Source: Saccoglossus kowalevskii (taxonomy: Eukaryota; Hemichordata; Enteropneusta; Harrimaniidae). Taken from it: a DNA stretch of 10,068 nt. The stretch is taken from the NCBI RefSeq assembly GCF_000003605.2, contig NW_003117443.1, positions 106,526 through 116,593 on the forward strand, read 5' to 3'. Shown in pieces: positions 1 through 7,765 of the stretch (position 1 is the stretch's first letter; every line of letters begins with the position of its first letter). A model generated the notes under the pieces. It had not been told where the DNA came from, searched no databases, and saw only the letters and a list, made by a program, of their open reading frames with translations. Made by a program: the position numbers and the translations under genes.

Positions 1-5
1 ATATA

Positions 6-199
6 CACTTCCCAAACACATAGGCGCGTACTGCGTCATAAAAAACCGATGCAGATGTTTTTTTGTATATTGCAAACTATTAGCTCAATTTTTATTTTTC
101 AGGAAAATTCAATTTAAAAATACAACATATATAAATGATACAACATACAATATTTAAATTTTAAGACTATGCAGTACGCGCGTACATGTTTGGGAAGTG
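6..199. mobile_element. MITE-like element with about 34-bp imperfect terminal inverted repeats
   Basis: The left end (6-40) and right end (about 166-199) are inverted copies. Both outer ends read CACTTCCCAAACA when read inward (13 of 13 bases), then about 6 diverged bases, then CGCGTACTGC in common. The interior (about 41-165) is AT-rich and non-coding. A length near 194 bp, inverted termini and no coding capacity fit a non-autonomous DNA transposon. No target-site duplication is visible: only 5 bases precede the left arm in the window, and they do not match the bases after the right arm. The superfamily cannot be assigned. An inverted promoter-like motif pair is a less likely alternative. 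Confidence 0.6.
174..185. repeat. Perfect 12-bp CG-rich palindrome
   Basis: GTACGCGCGTAC is self-complementary and lies inside the right arm of the 6-199 element. The corresponding stretch of the left arm keeps only the CGCGTAC half. It stands out in an otherwise AT-rich context. Function unknown. Confidence 0.6.
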
Positions 200-810
200 C
201 GCATGCTCGGGTCTCAAAATATCCGCATAGATGGATTTGTAATTTTGCTATGGTATTTTGATTTTAAGTCGATCGATAGTTTCTACCGATATCATGCTTG
301 AGTTGTGTGAAGCGGATCGAAATATATAATTTCGAAAATCGTGTTATTTTCGGGAAATTTCGATGTCATGGTGTCAACGCTTTCCTACCTTGCCTGTGTT
401 ATAGAGGGCAGTAAGTCAATTTTTGAGGCTATATATTACGAAGATAACATTTGAAAAGTGTCATCATGAATGAATGGTGCCAGCAAATATGCATTTGTTA
501 CATCCCCTGGAATAACCTGTCTAATATGTCGTTGTGTACATTAAGGCGATTGCGTGGGAATTGAGTCCCAAGCAACGATAACAACACACACTAAAAACGC
601 AAAGGCTCGTGGGTAGATGCTTGTTTTTAATCAATGACAGGAAGGCGCAGGTGACGACTCCCCGCTTTAATATTCACACTTTATTTAGCATAAAATTATT
701 TGTGTTTAAACATATACCCTATATTACAAAAGACAATTGCAAAACATGACTGAAAATTGAATTGCAAATTTAGAGATTTAGATATATACTTCTCAAAACA
801 ATTTATTAAA
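200..810. other. Non-coding stretch, no gene recognised
   Basis: No convincing coding frame or exon is visible on either strand. Two weak motif matches occur: GCGCATGC (199-206), immediately after GGGAAGTG, resembles an NRF1 half-palindrome next to an ETS-like site, and TAGAGGGCAG (402-411) resembles a CTCF core without its flanking CCA. Neither is strong enough to call a regulatory element. Confidence 0.5.
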
Positions 811-1440
811 GTAACACCTGAGTTTTTACATCAAATACGTTTGGACCATGTTAAACAATGTCATGCAACTCCAATATTGCCATAATGGCAGTTTTTAATC
901 TGCCACACATGTCTAAATTCGTGGTGAATGCTTCACTGATGCCACCATCAGACAGCACAACCAGATTGGTGGTGGCAGCATCATGGTATGGGTTGGCTTC
1001 AGCTACCACCAAAGGATCCCTCTCCATGTTATTGATGGCAACTTAACTGGATTTCGTTACGTAGACGAGATCCTGCAACCTATTGTGTCATCTTGTTTAC
1101 AGAGGATAGAAGCTGTGGCAGTCCTACAGGATGATACCGGTAATGCCAGACCACTCTGTGCACGTTGTCACAGATTTTCTATGCCAGCACAACATCAACA
1201 GAATGGATTGGTCTGCTTATTCACATGACATGGAACCAATTGAACATTTGTGGGATCAACTTGGTCTTCGTGTTATGGGCAATCATCTCTTACCAGTGGA
1301 TCGTCGTCAGCTAGCTCAATGGCTGATCCAGGAGTGGCAAGCGATACCACAACGTTCACTGCAGAGATTAGTGACATCCATGAGGCGACATTGTGTTGCA
1401 TGTGTTACTGCAAGATATATATATGGACTAACAGATATTT
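811..1440 (+). pseudogene. Decayed Tc1/mariner-family (Tc1-like) DDE transposase, 5'-truncated and frameshifted
   Basis: Tc1-like transposases cut and paste their own element using a DDE catalytic triad. Here the fossil runs through three frames. Frame 1 from 811 reads TPEFLHQIRLDHVKQCH, like the linker before the catalytic core, and has an in-frame stop. A short frame-3 piece FNLPHMS follows. Frame 2 has a TAA at 914-916 and then the GGGSIMVW and HVIDGNLTG blocks, ending near QDD..NARP, which holds the second catalytic Asp. Frame 3 from about 1160 gives HVVTDFL, DWSAYSHDMEPIEHLWDQLG with the third acidic residue (Glu of PIEHLWD), and a C-terminal SMRRHC block. The segment that normally holds the first catalytic Asp, just before FNL, is missing. 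An apparent 3-codon insertion (DTG) splits the second-Asp motif. The N-terminal paired-type DNA-binding domain was not found upstream, nor were clear terminal inverted repeats. The copy cannot encode an active enzyme. Family assignment is firm; the exact ends are not. Confidence 0.92.
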
Positions 1441-2487
1441 TCACTGTGTGTGTTTAATGTAGGCAAAAACAAACAATAAAATACAATTTACCCAAGATGT
1501 AGCGAATGCCATTTTTGTTTTATTTTTCAAATTTCCTCGCCCATTTCTGACAGGCATGGCAAACAGTGTCTGTAAATTTGGTACAAAGCAAAAATACTGT
1601 TTTTTATATGCATGAAATTTCAAATAAATACAGACGACAATCTTGAACTGTTACAAATACGCTCCCAGACAGCAGCAGCGATTCACTGTACAAAAAGTTT
1701 TTATTTTTATGCTACAGCATATATGATACAAAAAAAACTTGGTATCCAAAACATTATTGCATATATTGTAGGATAGAACACAATGTGGTTAATAATTAAA
1801 TTATACCATTCAAATCAGCAAATTAAAATTTACAAAGAATATAATGTACAATCACTAGGTTTGGGGAATTTTATGAGAAAGTTACAGTGCTACTTATACA
1901 ACTCCTAATGATACAAATTTACTGTACATATAGGGTTGTTTCCAATTGACAATTTTTGGACAGGATTCAGTACAAGTTTACATAGATAAAAGCACTCCTC
2001 ATGCTGGCTGTTCTGTAGTACTCAAAGCTACAATGTTATACAACGGCATTCAGTATACTGTTATGGGAGTATTATAAAATAGAACTGCCTCCAGCCAGTA
2101 CACTTGTTTAGTCACTGCTAATTAATTACACTATTGTTTACGTTAGATATTTGTCTGAATTTGGTTGTGCTTGCTGCCAGCCATAAAATAATGATAAAAC
2201 CCACCAGATGCACAGCACTTCTAGGGTTTCTTGGTAATACAAGTAGAATATATAGGGATGCTCTATTTTTCCATGCTAAAACCACAGTCAGCTGGCGCAC
2301 ATGTGATAATAAAACAAGTCAGTGAAAATGACACAGTCCCCGTTAGATTTTTGAAAGTTCTCTTTGTGCTCGTCATATTAAAGCGGAGGGGTTGTTGCGA
2401 GCTTGTCCTTGAAACTTGAGTTCCAAGTGACGTATACAACAGATTGTTTATTTACATCAAAACAAGTGTTCCGTGTAGTAGTAATAT
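1441..2487. other. AT-rich non-coding stretch, no gene recognised
   Basis: Open frames of about 60 codons occur on both strands around 2118-2419 and 1441-1623. They overlap each other, show no family resemblance and lack splice-site context, so they look like chance frames. No RNA gene or repeat structure was recognised. Confidence 0.5.
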
Positions 2488-3085
2488 GGTCAAAAATAAA
2501 AACAGCCGTTATTCGGCCATCTTTGATCTGATTATGAAACACACTGATATGTATGATGTATGTGCCAAATTCGAATGAAAATGGTACATAAATTGTGGAA
2601 ATATAGTAGTAAGGCCAAAAAGTCAGTCAGATGACTGAAACAAATTGTCATAGGACATGCATCCTAACATGTATAAAGTACATGTATGTGCCAAATTTGA
2701 ATGAAAAAAAAAACAAGATGCCTGCCAGTCGACCATCTTTGATCCAATTGCAAAATAAATCGTTATGGACATGTATCCTAACATGTATAATCTATGTACC
2801 AAGTTTGAATGACAACAAAGCATGTCCAAAATACAACATTTTCAAAAAAACAAGATGGCTGCCAGTCGACTATTTTTAATCAAATCTCTAAACCACTGCA
2901 TGTGCATATGTCCCACATAAGATACATTTTGTACTAGGCACATGCAAAGATGGACGGACACACAGACGGACGGATGGACTCAGGAACTCACGAACGGTTG
3001 GGGACATGTATCCTAACATGATCTATGTATTAAATTTGAATGAAAACTGACAAAGCATGTCCAAAATACGACATTTTCAAAAAAC

Positions 3086-3110
3086 AAGATGGCTGCCAGT
3101 CAGCCATCTT
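3086..3110. repeat. Perfect inverted repeat inside the dispersed repeat (10-bp stem, 5-nt loop)
   Basis: AAGATGGCTG and CAGCCATCTT are exact reverse complements around CCAGT. Other copies of the unit keep an imperfect version, with GTCGACCATC or GTCGACTATT on the right. The AAGATGGCTGCC half resembles a YY1 recognition motif, although this may be coincidence. Confidence 0.7.
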
Positions 3111-3628
3111 TGATCCAATTGTGCATGTCCAAATAAAGCATGTCCAAAATACAACATTTTCAAAAAACAAGATGGCTGCCAGTCGACTATTTTGAATCAA
3201 ATCTCTAAACCACTGCATGTGCATATGTCCCACATAAAGTACTAGGCACATGCAAAGAATGAACGAAATCGGTCCACAGGATTCTGAAATATGACTCTGG
3301 ACAGACTGACGCAAGGATGGACTGACACACACACGGACGGACGGATGGACAGACTCAGGAACTCACGAACGGTTGGGGACATGTATTCTAACATGATCTA
3401 TGTATTAAATTTGAATGAAAACTGACAAAGCATGACTTTTTTTTTCCAAAATACGACATTTTCAAAAAACAAGTCGGCCATTTTGAATCGAATCGCTAAA
3501 CCACTGCATGTGCAGATGTCCCACATAAAGTACTAGGCACATGCAAAGAATGAACGGGATCGGTCCAAGGGATTCTGAGATATGACTCTGGACGAACGCA
3601 TGTACGCACAGATGGACACCGAATTATA

Positions 3629-3663
3629 AGTCCCCGTTTTCGGACTTCGTCCGAACGGGGACT
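3629..3663. repeat. Strong hairpin at the end of the repeat cluster
   Basis: AGTCCCCG..CGGAC and GTCCG..CGGGGACT pair over 15 bp around the loop TTC, with only two extra T bases on the left side. It is markedly GC-rich compared with its surroundings and lies exactly where similarity to the repeat units ends, so it probably marks a terminus of the repeat family. CTAA follows directly, which recalls Helitron 3' ends. The hairpin overlaps that motif instead of lying about 10 bp upstream, so a Helitron call is not made. Confidence 0.75.
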
Positions 3664-3847
3664 AATAAATGCGATATTTATCTTGAATGCGGCATAAAAC
3701 TAAATAAGAGACAAGTTGTGAAATGCGTTTTTCAGATTCCAACAAATCTGGACAAAAATACCAATCTTTCACAAAAATGCGATTCGTTGGGGTTATATTA
3801 AGCCAACCGAAAACAAAATTCTGCCAAATTTGGTGTTTTTGTATGGA

Positions 3848-4048
3848 AAAATCCCTTGCATACGAACACCTAATTACACCAAGAACCGAGAACACTTTCC
3901 TGGGGTATTTGAAACCAAAAATTGTCATTCCAGCTCAGCAGCCAATCAGCGACGGGCTCACAGTTAGATGACAATTTCGGTTTCAAATATCCCCGGAAAA
4001 GTGTTCTATGTTCTTCGTGTAATTAAGTGTTCGTATTTAAGGGATTTT
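3848..4048. repeat. Long inverted repeat (two 81-bp arms, 39-bp spacer)
   Basis: The left arm (3848-3928) and right arm (3968-4048) are reverse complements with scattered substitutions and a few single-base indels; identity is clearly above 80% by eye. Conserved blocks include TACGAACAC, TAATTACAC, GAACACTTT and TTTGAAACC. The spacer 3929-3967 is more GC-rich than the arms and contains AGCCAATCAGCG, a good CCAAT-box match (CCAAT at 3942-3946). The inner end of each arm is ATGTCAT-type sequence giving an ATG that points outward. This could be a fold-back element or a decayed MITE. As RNA it would form a long hairpin. Confidence 0.85.
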
Positions 4049-4141
4049 GCACGTTACACCACCAGTCTTTGGGTGTTCAACAGTGTGAAAAAATCAATGA
4101 ACGGTTCCAGCCAGATGCTGAATAGTTCTGGGACAGTCTGA
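3968..4141 (+). other. 57-codon open frame starting in the right arm of the inverted repeat; coding status doubtful
   Basis: The frame starts MTISVSNIPGKVFYVL and ends at TGA 4139-4141. The left arm read on the minus strand (ATG at 3926-3928, open for 88 codons to 3662) begins MTIFGFKYPRKVFSVL, so the two outward frames share a similar first 27 residues. The arms differ by indels that shift and then restore frame, and neither peptide resembles a known family. The likeness probably follows from the arms being copies of each other and does not by itself show coding. Confidence 0.2.
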
Positions 4142-5143
4142 CCCAAGATCTGCCATTCCATGGCTAAAAAACCTGGCTTGAGACTATGAAAGTGAATCAG
4201 CTATAGTGTGGATCCCCCTAAGGGATCTGTGTAACTGAGCCAGTGTTCACAGGTTCTGCAACCAATCCAGTCTGTCTGGATAAGAAGTCTGGGTAAGAAG
4301 AAACATTACCTGTTTTGTTTTGTTTTTATAGTTCATTACAAGATGATCAATGTTCAAACTTCTATGGCAACATCGAGTTCTGTCAGAAACTAAATATTCT
4401 ACCGATATTGCCAAGAAACCAGGGGTGTGATGCACATGGTGGGTAATACTAATTATTTTACCAGGGGATATCAGCTAGTTGCAAAGGAAGTACAACCCAC
4501 TTTGTCTAACTTGTCCAACAAATATCCAACTTAAACAATAGTGGTAATAATTAGAAGTGAATTGGTTTAATGAATCAGATGCATAAAGTTCATTTCACAA
4601 AGATATGGAGTTTATATAGTTGTTGGTTGTCATAGGATATACACATTGCAAGTAGCCAACACGGCTACAACAACAACACATCTTTGTGGAAAGGAACGTA
4701 CAAAAGTACGAAGTCGTATACGGTGATATCAACAAAATATTAAAGGAACATGAGCTGTGTTTTTCAGCAATCATTTCATATTTTTAATCTATATAATACT
4801 GTGCAAAATTGCTATTGCAGTACCGAACAAGATTTCCAGCTGTCTGTGTACTGTATGTTACATACACATCATCATAATGAACATTCTGGTCTTATTCTGG
4901 AGAGCAGAGCTACATCAAATAACATTCTATGTTATTAAGACATGCACCACTGTACCATGTATTTATATTTGGCCTGAATGAGCTTCTGTGGAACAACGGT
5001 CCAAGAGCTGGTGAGAACAGCTAAAATACAGGAAACAACACAAACTCAACTTTGAAATAATTCTGAGAAACCATGCACATGTAGAGGTAATATGGTGTTA
5101 CACTGTTCAGGAGTCTCAACAACTATCCAAAAGTAGTTTTCTG
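4142..5143. other. Non-coding stretch, no gene recognised
   Basis: Nothing convincing is seen on either strand. A 6-bp stem palindrome, GATCCC..GGGATC, lies at 4211-4227, and short frames of about 62-74 codons at 4750-4981 show no family features or splice context. Confidence 0.5.
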
Positions 5144-5182
5144 TGAGTTGTCGGCCTTTGTTTTCACCATGATGATTGCCAG

Positions 5183-5248
5183 GAGGTGAAAATGCCCGGA
5201 TGTTCGCCCCTGAGAATACTCAATCTGTGTTCATTAGGTACCACAAAG
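5183..5248 (+). CDS. Candidate exon, possibly the first coding exon of a myosin light chain-like gene
   Basis: The segment ends in CACAAAG followed by GTGAGT, a strong 5' splice site. It can be read in two ways. In phase 0 an ATG at 5192-5194 with A at -3 opens 19 codons (MPGCSPLRILNLCSLGTTK) to the donor. An in-frame TGA at 5144-5146 lies upstream, so this ATG could be the start. That phase joins directly to the exon at 7697, giving a Lys-rich ..GTTK-KKRSGKK.. junction. Alternatively, an acceptor at GCCAG (5178-5182) gives an internal exon in another frame reading GENARMFAPENTQSVFIRYHK, ending in phase 1. A small upstream frame, ATGATG to TGA, lies at 5169-5189. Only the donor is well supported. 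The product is not recognised from this exon alone. Confidence 0.35.
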
Positions 5249-5829
5249 GTGAGTTTAAAAATAGGAACAAAAATTGCGAACCAATGCAGTACAGCTGCAA
5301 TTACAGGATTTTGATACATGTAAGTAGTAGGAGTCATTGAAATCTATACATCAGTGGGAAAGATCATGCATATTTATATGATGCACTCTGTATTTACACA
5401 AAACTTAGACTAGAAGAAAGAAATTACTAAATGAGATCTGAAAGAAACTTTTCTAAACTTCATAGAAGTTAATAATCTCAAGTAAGCAAGATAAAATATG
5501 TCCATAGCCTTCTTTAGTAGACTGTGATTGTGACATTGTGCCTATCAACATACATCTATGTAATGTATTGTGCACTACTTGTATGCAGTGTATGAATGCA
5601 TTTGGTCAATACATTACCAAGAACAGGCAAAAACATCCTTTTGACCCTATTTTTTGGCCTTTTTTTAATCGGATCTAAAAACAACATGACGTACATCAAG
5701 CTACCATAATGTTCAATGTGCACTGTATTACAAAGTTTTGGTATGACCGAAATTCATATCCGAGATGGCAGAAATGCTTGATTTTATTGCAATAAAATAG
5801 GTGCTATTCAGCTATCTAAAATAGGATTG

Positions 5830-5857
5830 TCATACAAATGTATGTGCATTTGTATGA
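5830..5857. repeat. Perfect 11-bp inverted repeat with 6-nt loop
   Basis: TCATACAAATG (5830-5840) and CATTTGTATGA (5847-5857) are exact reverse complements around TATGTG. A looser inverted pair, CCATTTT and AAAATGG, lies near 5900-5930. Together with the CA repeat that follows, this may be part of another dispersed element. Confidence 0.65.
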
Positions 5858-5940
5858 GATGATGTACATACAATGTTTGAATATGATCAGTCAGAACATC
5901 CATTTTAACACCATTAAAACAAAATGGTGGATGTACGCAT

Positions 5941-5961
5941 AGACACACATACACACACACA
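5941..5961. repeat. Short imperfect CA microsatellite
   Basis: The tract reads AGACACACATACACACACAC and is interrupted by GA and TA steps. It is too short to be remarkable. Confidence 0.7.
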
Positions 5962-6435
5962 GGTCAATCAGTAAGTTCTCATTTGAATGAATTGATGTTA
6001 ATCAACTCCATTGCCTCACTACTAAAGCACATTGCATTCTTTACATATATATGGTTATAGAAATGTTTGAAACTTAGAGCAGAAGAAGTGAGGGTTGATA
6101 AATCACTGGCTGAAGAAAATGCAACTGTACTCCCCTTTCTGCGAGTCCAAATGTTGAGTGGTTTTAATTGTTAGTAACATAAGAACTAGGAGAATTAAGA
6201 TGTCAGGTCATTACAAAAATTGTCACTACAGAATGTATCTAAATTATGTACAATATTAGATTTTGTATAACAAATATTTTTTACAACCAAATATCAAACG
6301 GAAAAAAAATAACAGTTCCTTATTAAAAAAGAAAACAAAAAACAGTTGAAGGAAGATACATACAAGCACCTTCTGACACAACAATAAATTGTAAATTTAC
6401 ATAGTATACACATTTTGTTCTACAGTGGTTAAAAT

Positions 6436-6562
6436 TTATTTTAGTATTAACTCTGGATTTGTCGTCAAGTTTTCCATGTGTGTTATTTTGGCCTGGACTC
6501 TATCTCCAAGTCTATTGTATCGCTTCTTAAGGAACATATCCAGTTCTCTCTCCCGCTTCTCT
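6436..6562 (-). CDS. Terminal coding exon of an unrecognised minus-strand protein
   Basis: On the minus strand a pyrimidine-rich tract ending TTTATTTCTAG precedes the exon, which starts AGAGAAGCGG. After the 1-nt split codon it reads 41 codons to TAA at 6436-6438, beginning EKRERELDMFLKKRYNRLG and ending MENLTTNPELILK. The frame is the only one continuous with the upstream exon (CAA AG plus A), giving ..PVQ-R-EKRERE... The peptide is highly charged and probably alpha-helical in its first half (Lys/Arg/Glu-rich). I do not recognise the family, and no catalytic motif, signal peptide or membrane segment is present. AATAAA overlaps the stop codon; an ATTAAA lies about 270 bp downstream. Long open frame, correct splice signals and matched phase make this a real exon with good confidence. 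Function unknown. Confidence 0.8.
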
Positions 6563-6799
6563 CTAGAAATAAAATAAATACTAATTAAATATACATACAT
6601 GTATATATTCCTTTTACATACTTCTTACCAACTAACTGACAGCACATTTTTATAAATACTTATCAGAAGCATGTGATGACATTCAGTTGTCCGACTCATT
6701 AGAATATTTGCTCTTTTATTTAATCCTAAAAGTATATTTATTCGTTTATTAAATTGTGAAACTATTCAAACAACGACATGTGTCCTCATAATAACTTAC

Positions 6800-6871
6800 C
6801 TTTGTACAGGTCCCGTACTAGATACTGGATTGTTATGTATGGGAAGTTTGGTGCCATGTGGGAAGTCCTCA
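6800..6871 (-). CDS. Penultimate coding exon of the same minus-strand gene
   Basis: The exon is 72 bp, bounded on the minus strand by an acceptor (TGTCATTTATTCAG) and a donor (ACAAAG followed by GTAAGTTAT). Its structure is 1 nt + 23 codons + 2 nt, reading EDFPHGTKLPIHNNPV and then SSTGPVQ. The last two bases (AG) pair with the first base of the next exon (A) to give Arg. The intron between them (6563-6799, 237 bp) is AT-rich and GT-AG. The peptide is Pro/Gly/Asn-rich, so probably a flexible stretch before the charged helix. The preceding exon must end with two bases of a codon. A possible GAG-GTGAGTG donor at about 6939 has compatible phase, but its acceptor is weak. The family is not recognised. 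Confidence 0.75.
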
Positions 6872-7696
6872 CTGAATAAATGACACAGAAACAAATTAGT
6901 TTAAAACATACACATTGATATTATTGATATTCACTCACCTCAGTGTTTTACCTTGTTAAAGGATCATGGGATGTTTAAAATCCATAATTTGACAGAGACA
7001 TGGAGGCTATTTTATCTTAAAAGATAATGTTTCTCAGATAACAATAAAACGAAAGATTTGCAATGAGTCCCATTCTATTGTTATCATGTCTGCTTTGGCT
7101 GCAGTTTATTTTATTACCACAATTCTTTCAACTTCTTGCAAGATATTGCAGTGAAATGCTGTTATTTGGGTATATCTTGCATGTTATTATGATGCTTTAG
7201 CTAAAAATGTATGTCTGCCACGTTTTTTCAACAACAATATGAGAACGTGCAATTCGCTACTTGGACAATTTAACTCAAAATGACACTCAGGAGAGAAATT
7301 TTTGAGTGGAATTAGGGCACTTAGATTGAGTATTTTACGTGCAGTATTTTGTGATTCACTTGATAAATGCTACTGTTGTTCACATCTTTGGCCAAACATC
7401 TTGGTTTATGAGACAAAGTAAACTACTTTTATACAAAGTGTGGACAAAAACGACTCGAAACGAAACGAATTCAAACAACACTTTCTACTGTAATGAATGA
7501 ATATCAGTTTTATAAAAAAAAAATGCAGGAAAAGTAACATTACCGAATAATATATGATTTTACTATTCTCATTATGAATTCATGAATGCAGCTTGCATCA
7601 ATTCAAAGGCTTCAACATTTTTGGCACAACTTTCAATATCATTTAAAAAGGTTTAAATTATATACAATTGCAACTATGTTTATTTTTAAATTTTAG
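6872..7696. other. Intron-like or intergenic stretch between minus- and plus-strand exons
   Basis: On the minus strand this is upstream of the exon at 6800. A donor-like CTGAG-GTGAGTG occurs at 6939, but no convincing complete exon is visible. On the plus strand it would be intron before the exon at 7697. Nothing else is recognised. Confidence 0.4.
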
Positions 7697-7765
7697 AAGA
7701 AAAGATCTGGTAAAAAAATAGAAAAACCTAAGAATCCAGAAACAAATGCATTCAGTAATTTTCAG
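7697..7765 (+). CDS. Short exon, possibly encoding the N-terminal extension of a myosin regulatory light chain-like protein
   Basis: The exon is 69 bp (23 codons, phase 0 at both ends), preceded by TTTTTAAATTTTAG and followed by GTACAGTG. Both other frames contain stops; this one is open and begins KKRSGKKIEKPKNP, ending ETNAFSNFQ. Myosin regulatory light chains have a Lys/Arg-rich N-terminus followed by a (S/T)N-(V/A)F-(S/A)-x-F-x-Q block just before the first EF-hand helix, and this peptide has the same layout. If correct, the protein would bind the myosin heavy-chain neck and regulate actomyosin. The EF-hands themselves are not in the window: no QIQEFKEAF-like exon was found between 7766 and 9020. 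The match rests on about 9 residues plus the basic run, so the family call is tentative. The exon itself is moderately supported. Confidence 0.42.

Larger units (their letters stand above)
2488..3663. repeat. Cluster of head-to-tail, partly degenerate dispersed repeat units
   Basis: Shared blocks recur in the same order and orientation. A GGACATGTATCCTAACATG-type block starts at 2653, 2767, 3002 and 3377. A CAAGATGGCTGCCAGTC-type block recurs near 2714, 2851, 3085 and 3168, shortened near 3470. A CTAAACCACTGCATGTGCA block recurs near 2888, 3206 and 3497. Units begin at about 2653 (114 bp), 2767 (235 bp), 3002 (375 bp) and 3377 (287 bp), so they differ by internal deletions and duplications. 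Unit 3002 carries the ATGGCTGCC segment twice, 84 bp apart. A more diverged fragment with GGCCATCTTTGATC starts near 2488. The GACGGACGGATGGAC tracts near 2960 and 3335 are low complexity. No coding capacity is apparent. It looks like a nested or tandemly amplified non-autonomous repeat family. Confidence 0.85.
5249..6435. other. Intron-like or intergenic stretch
   Basis: No exon is recognised on either strand. It holds a hairpin (5830-5857), a short CA repeat (5941-5961) and several A-rich tracts. On the minus strand this is the 3' side of the gene ending at 6436. An ATTAAA (plus-strand TTTAAT, 6163-6168) about 270 bp after that stop could serve as a polyadenylation signal. Confidence 0.45.

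Noticed and set aside
402-411. CTCF-like core TAGAGGGCAG
   Set aside because: Only the core matches, and the flanking CCA half is absent. A 10-base match is expected by chance often enough that no regulatory call is justified.
2118-2419. Overlapping open frames of about 60 codons on both strands
   Set aside because: No family resemblance or splice context, and frames of this length are expected in non-coding DNA of this size.
3030-3332. 100-codon minus-strand open frame
   Set aside because: It lies wholly within the dispersed repeat units and repeats its own peptide segments because the DNA is duplicated. It is a by-product of the repeat.
3629-3667. Helitron 3' end (hairpin followed by CTAA)
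   Set aside because: The CTAA overlaps the hairpin base instead of lying about 10 bp downstream, and no Helitron 5' TC end or Rep/helicase sequence is visible.
4750-4981. Two overlapping plus-strand frames of 62 and 74 codons
   Set aside because: They have low-complexity, hydrophobic or His-rich composition, no recognisable domain and no splice signals.
6939-6951. Possible 13-nt minus-strand microexon (GTAAAACACTGAG) with a good GTGAGTG donor and a phase that fits the exon at 6800
   Set aside because: The acceptor (TTTAACAAG) has a poor pyrimidine tract, the intron would be only 67 bp, and a stop lies just upstream in frame. Phase agreement alone has a one-in-three chance.
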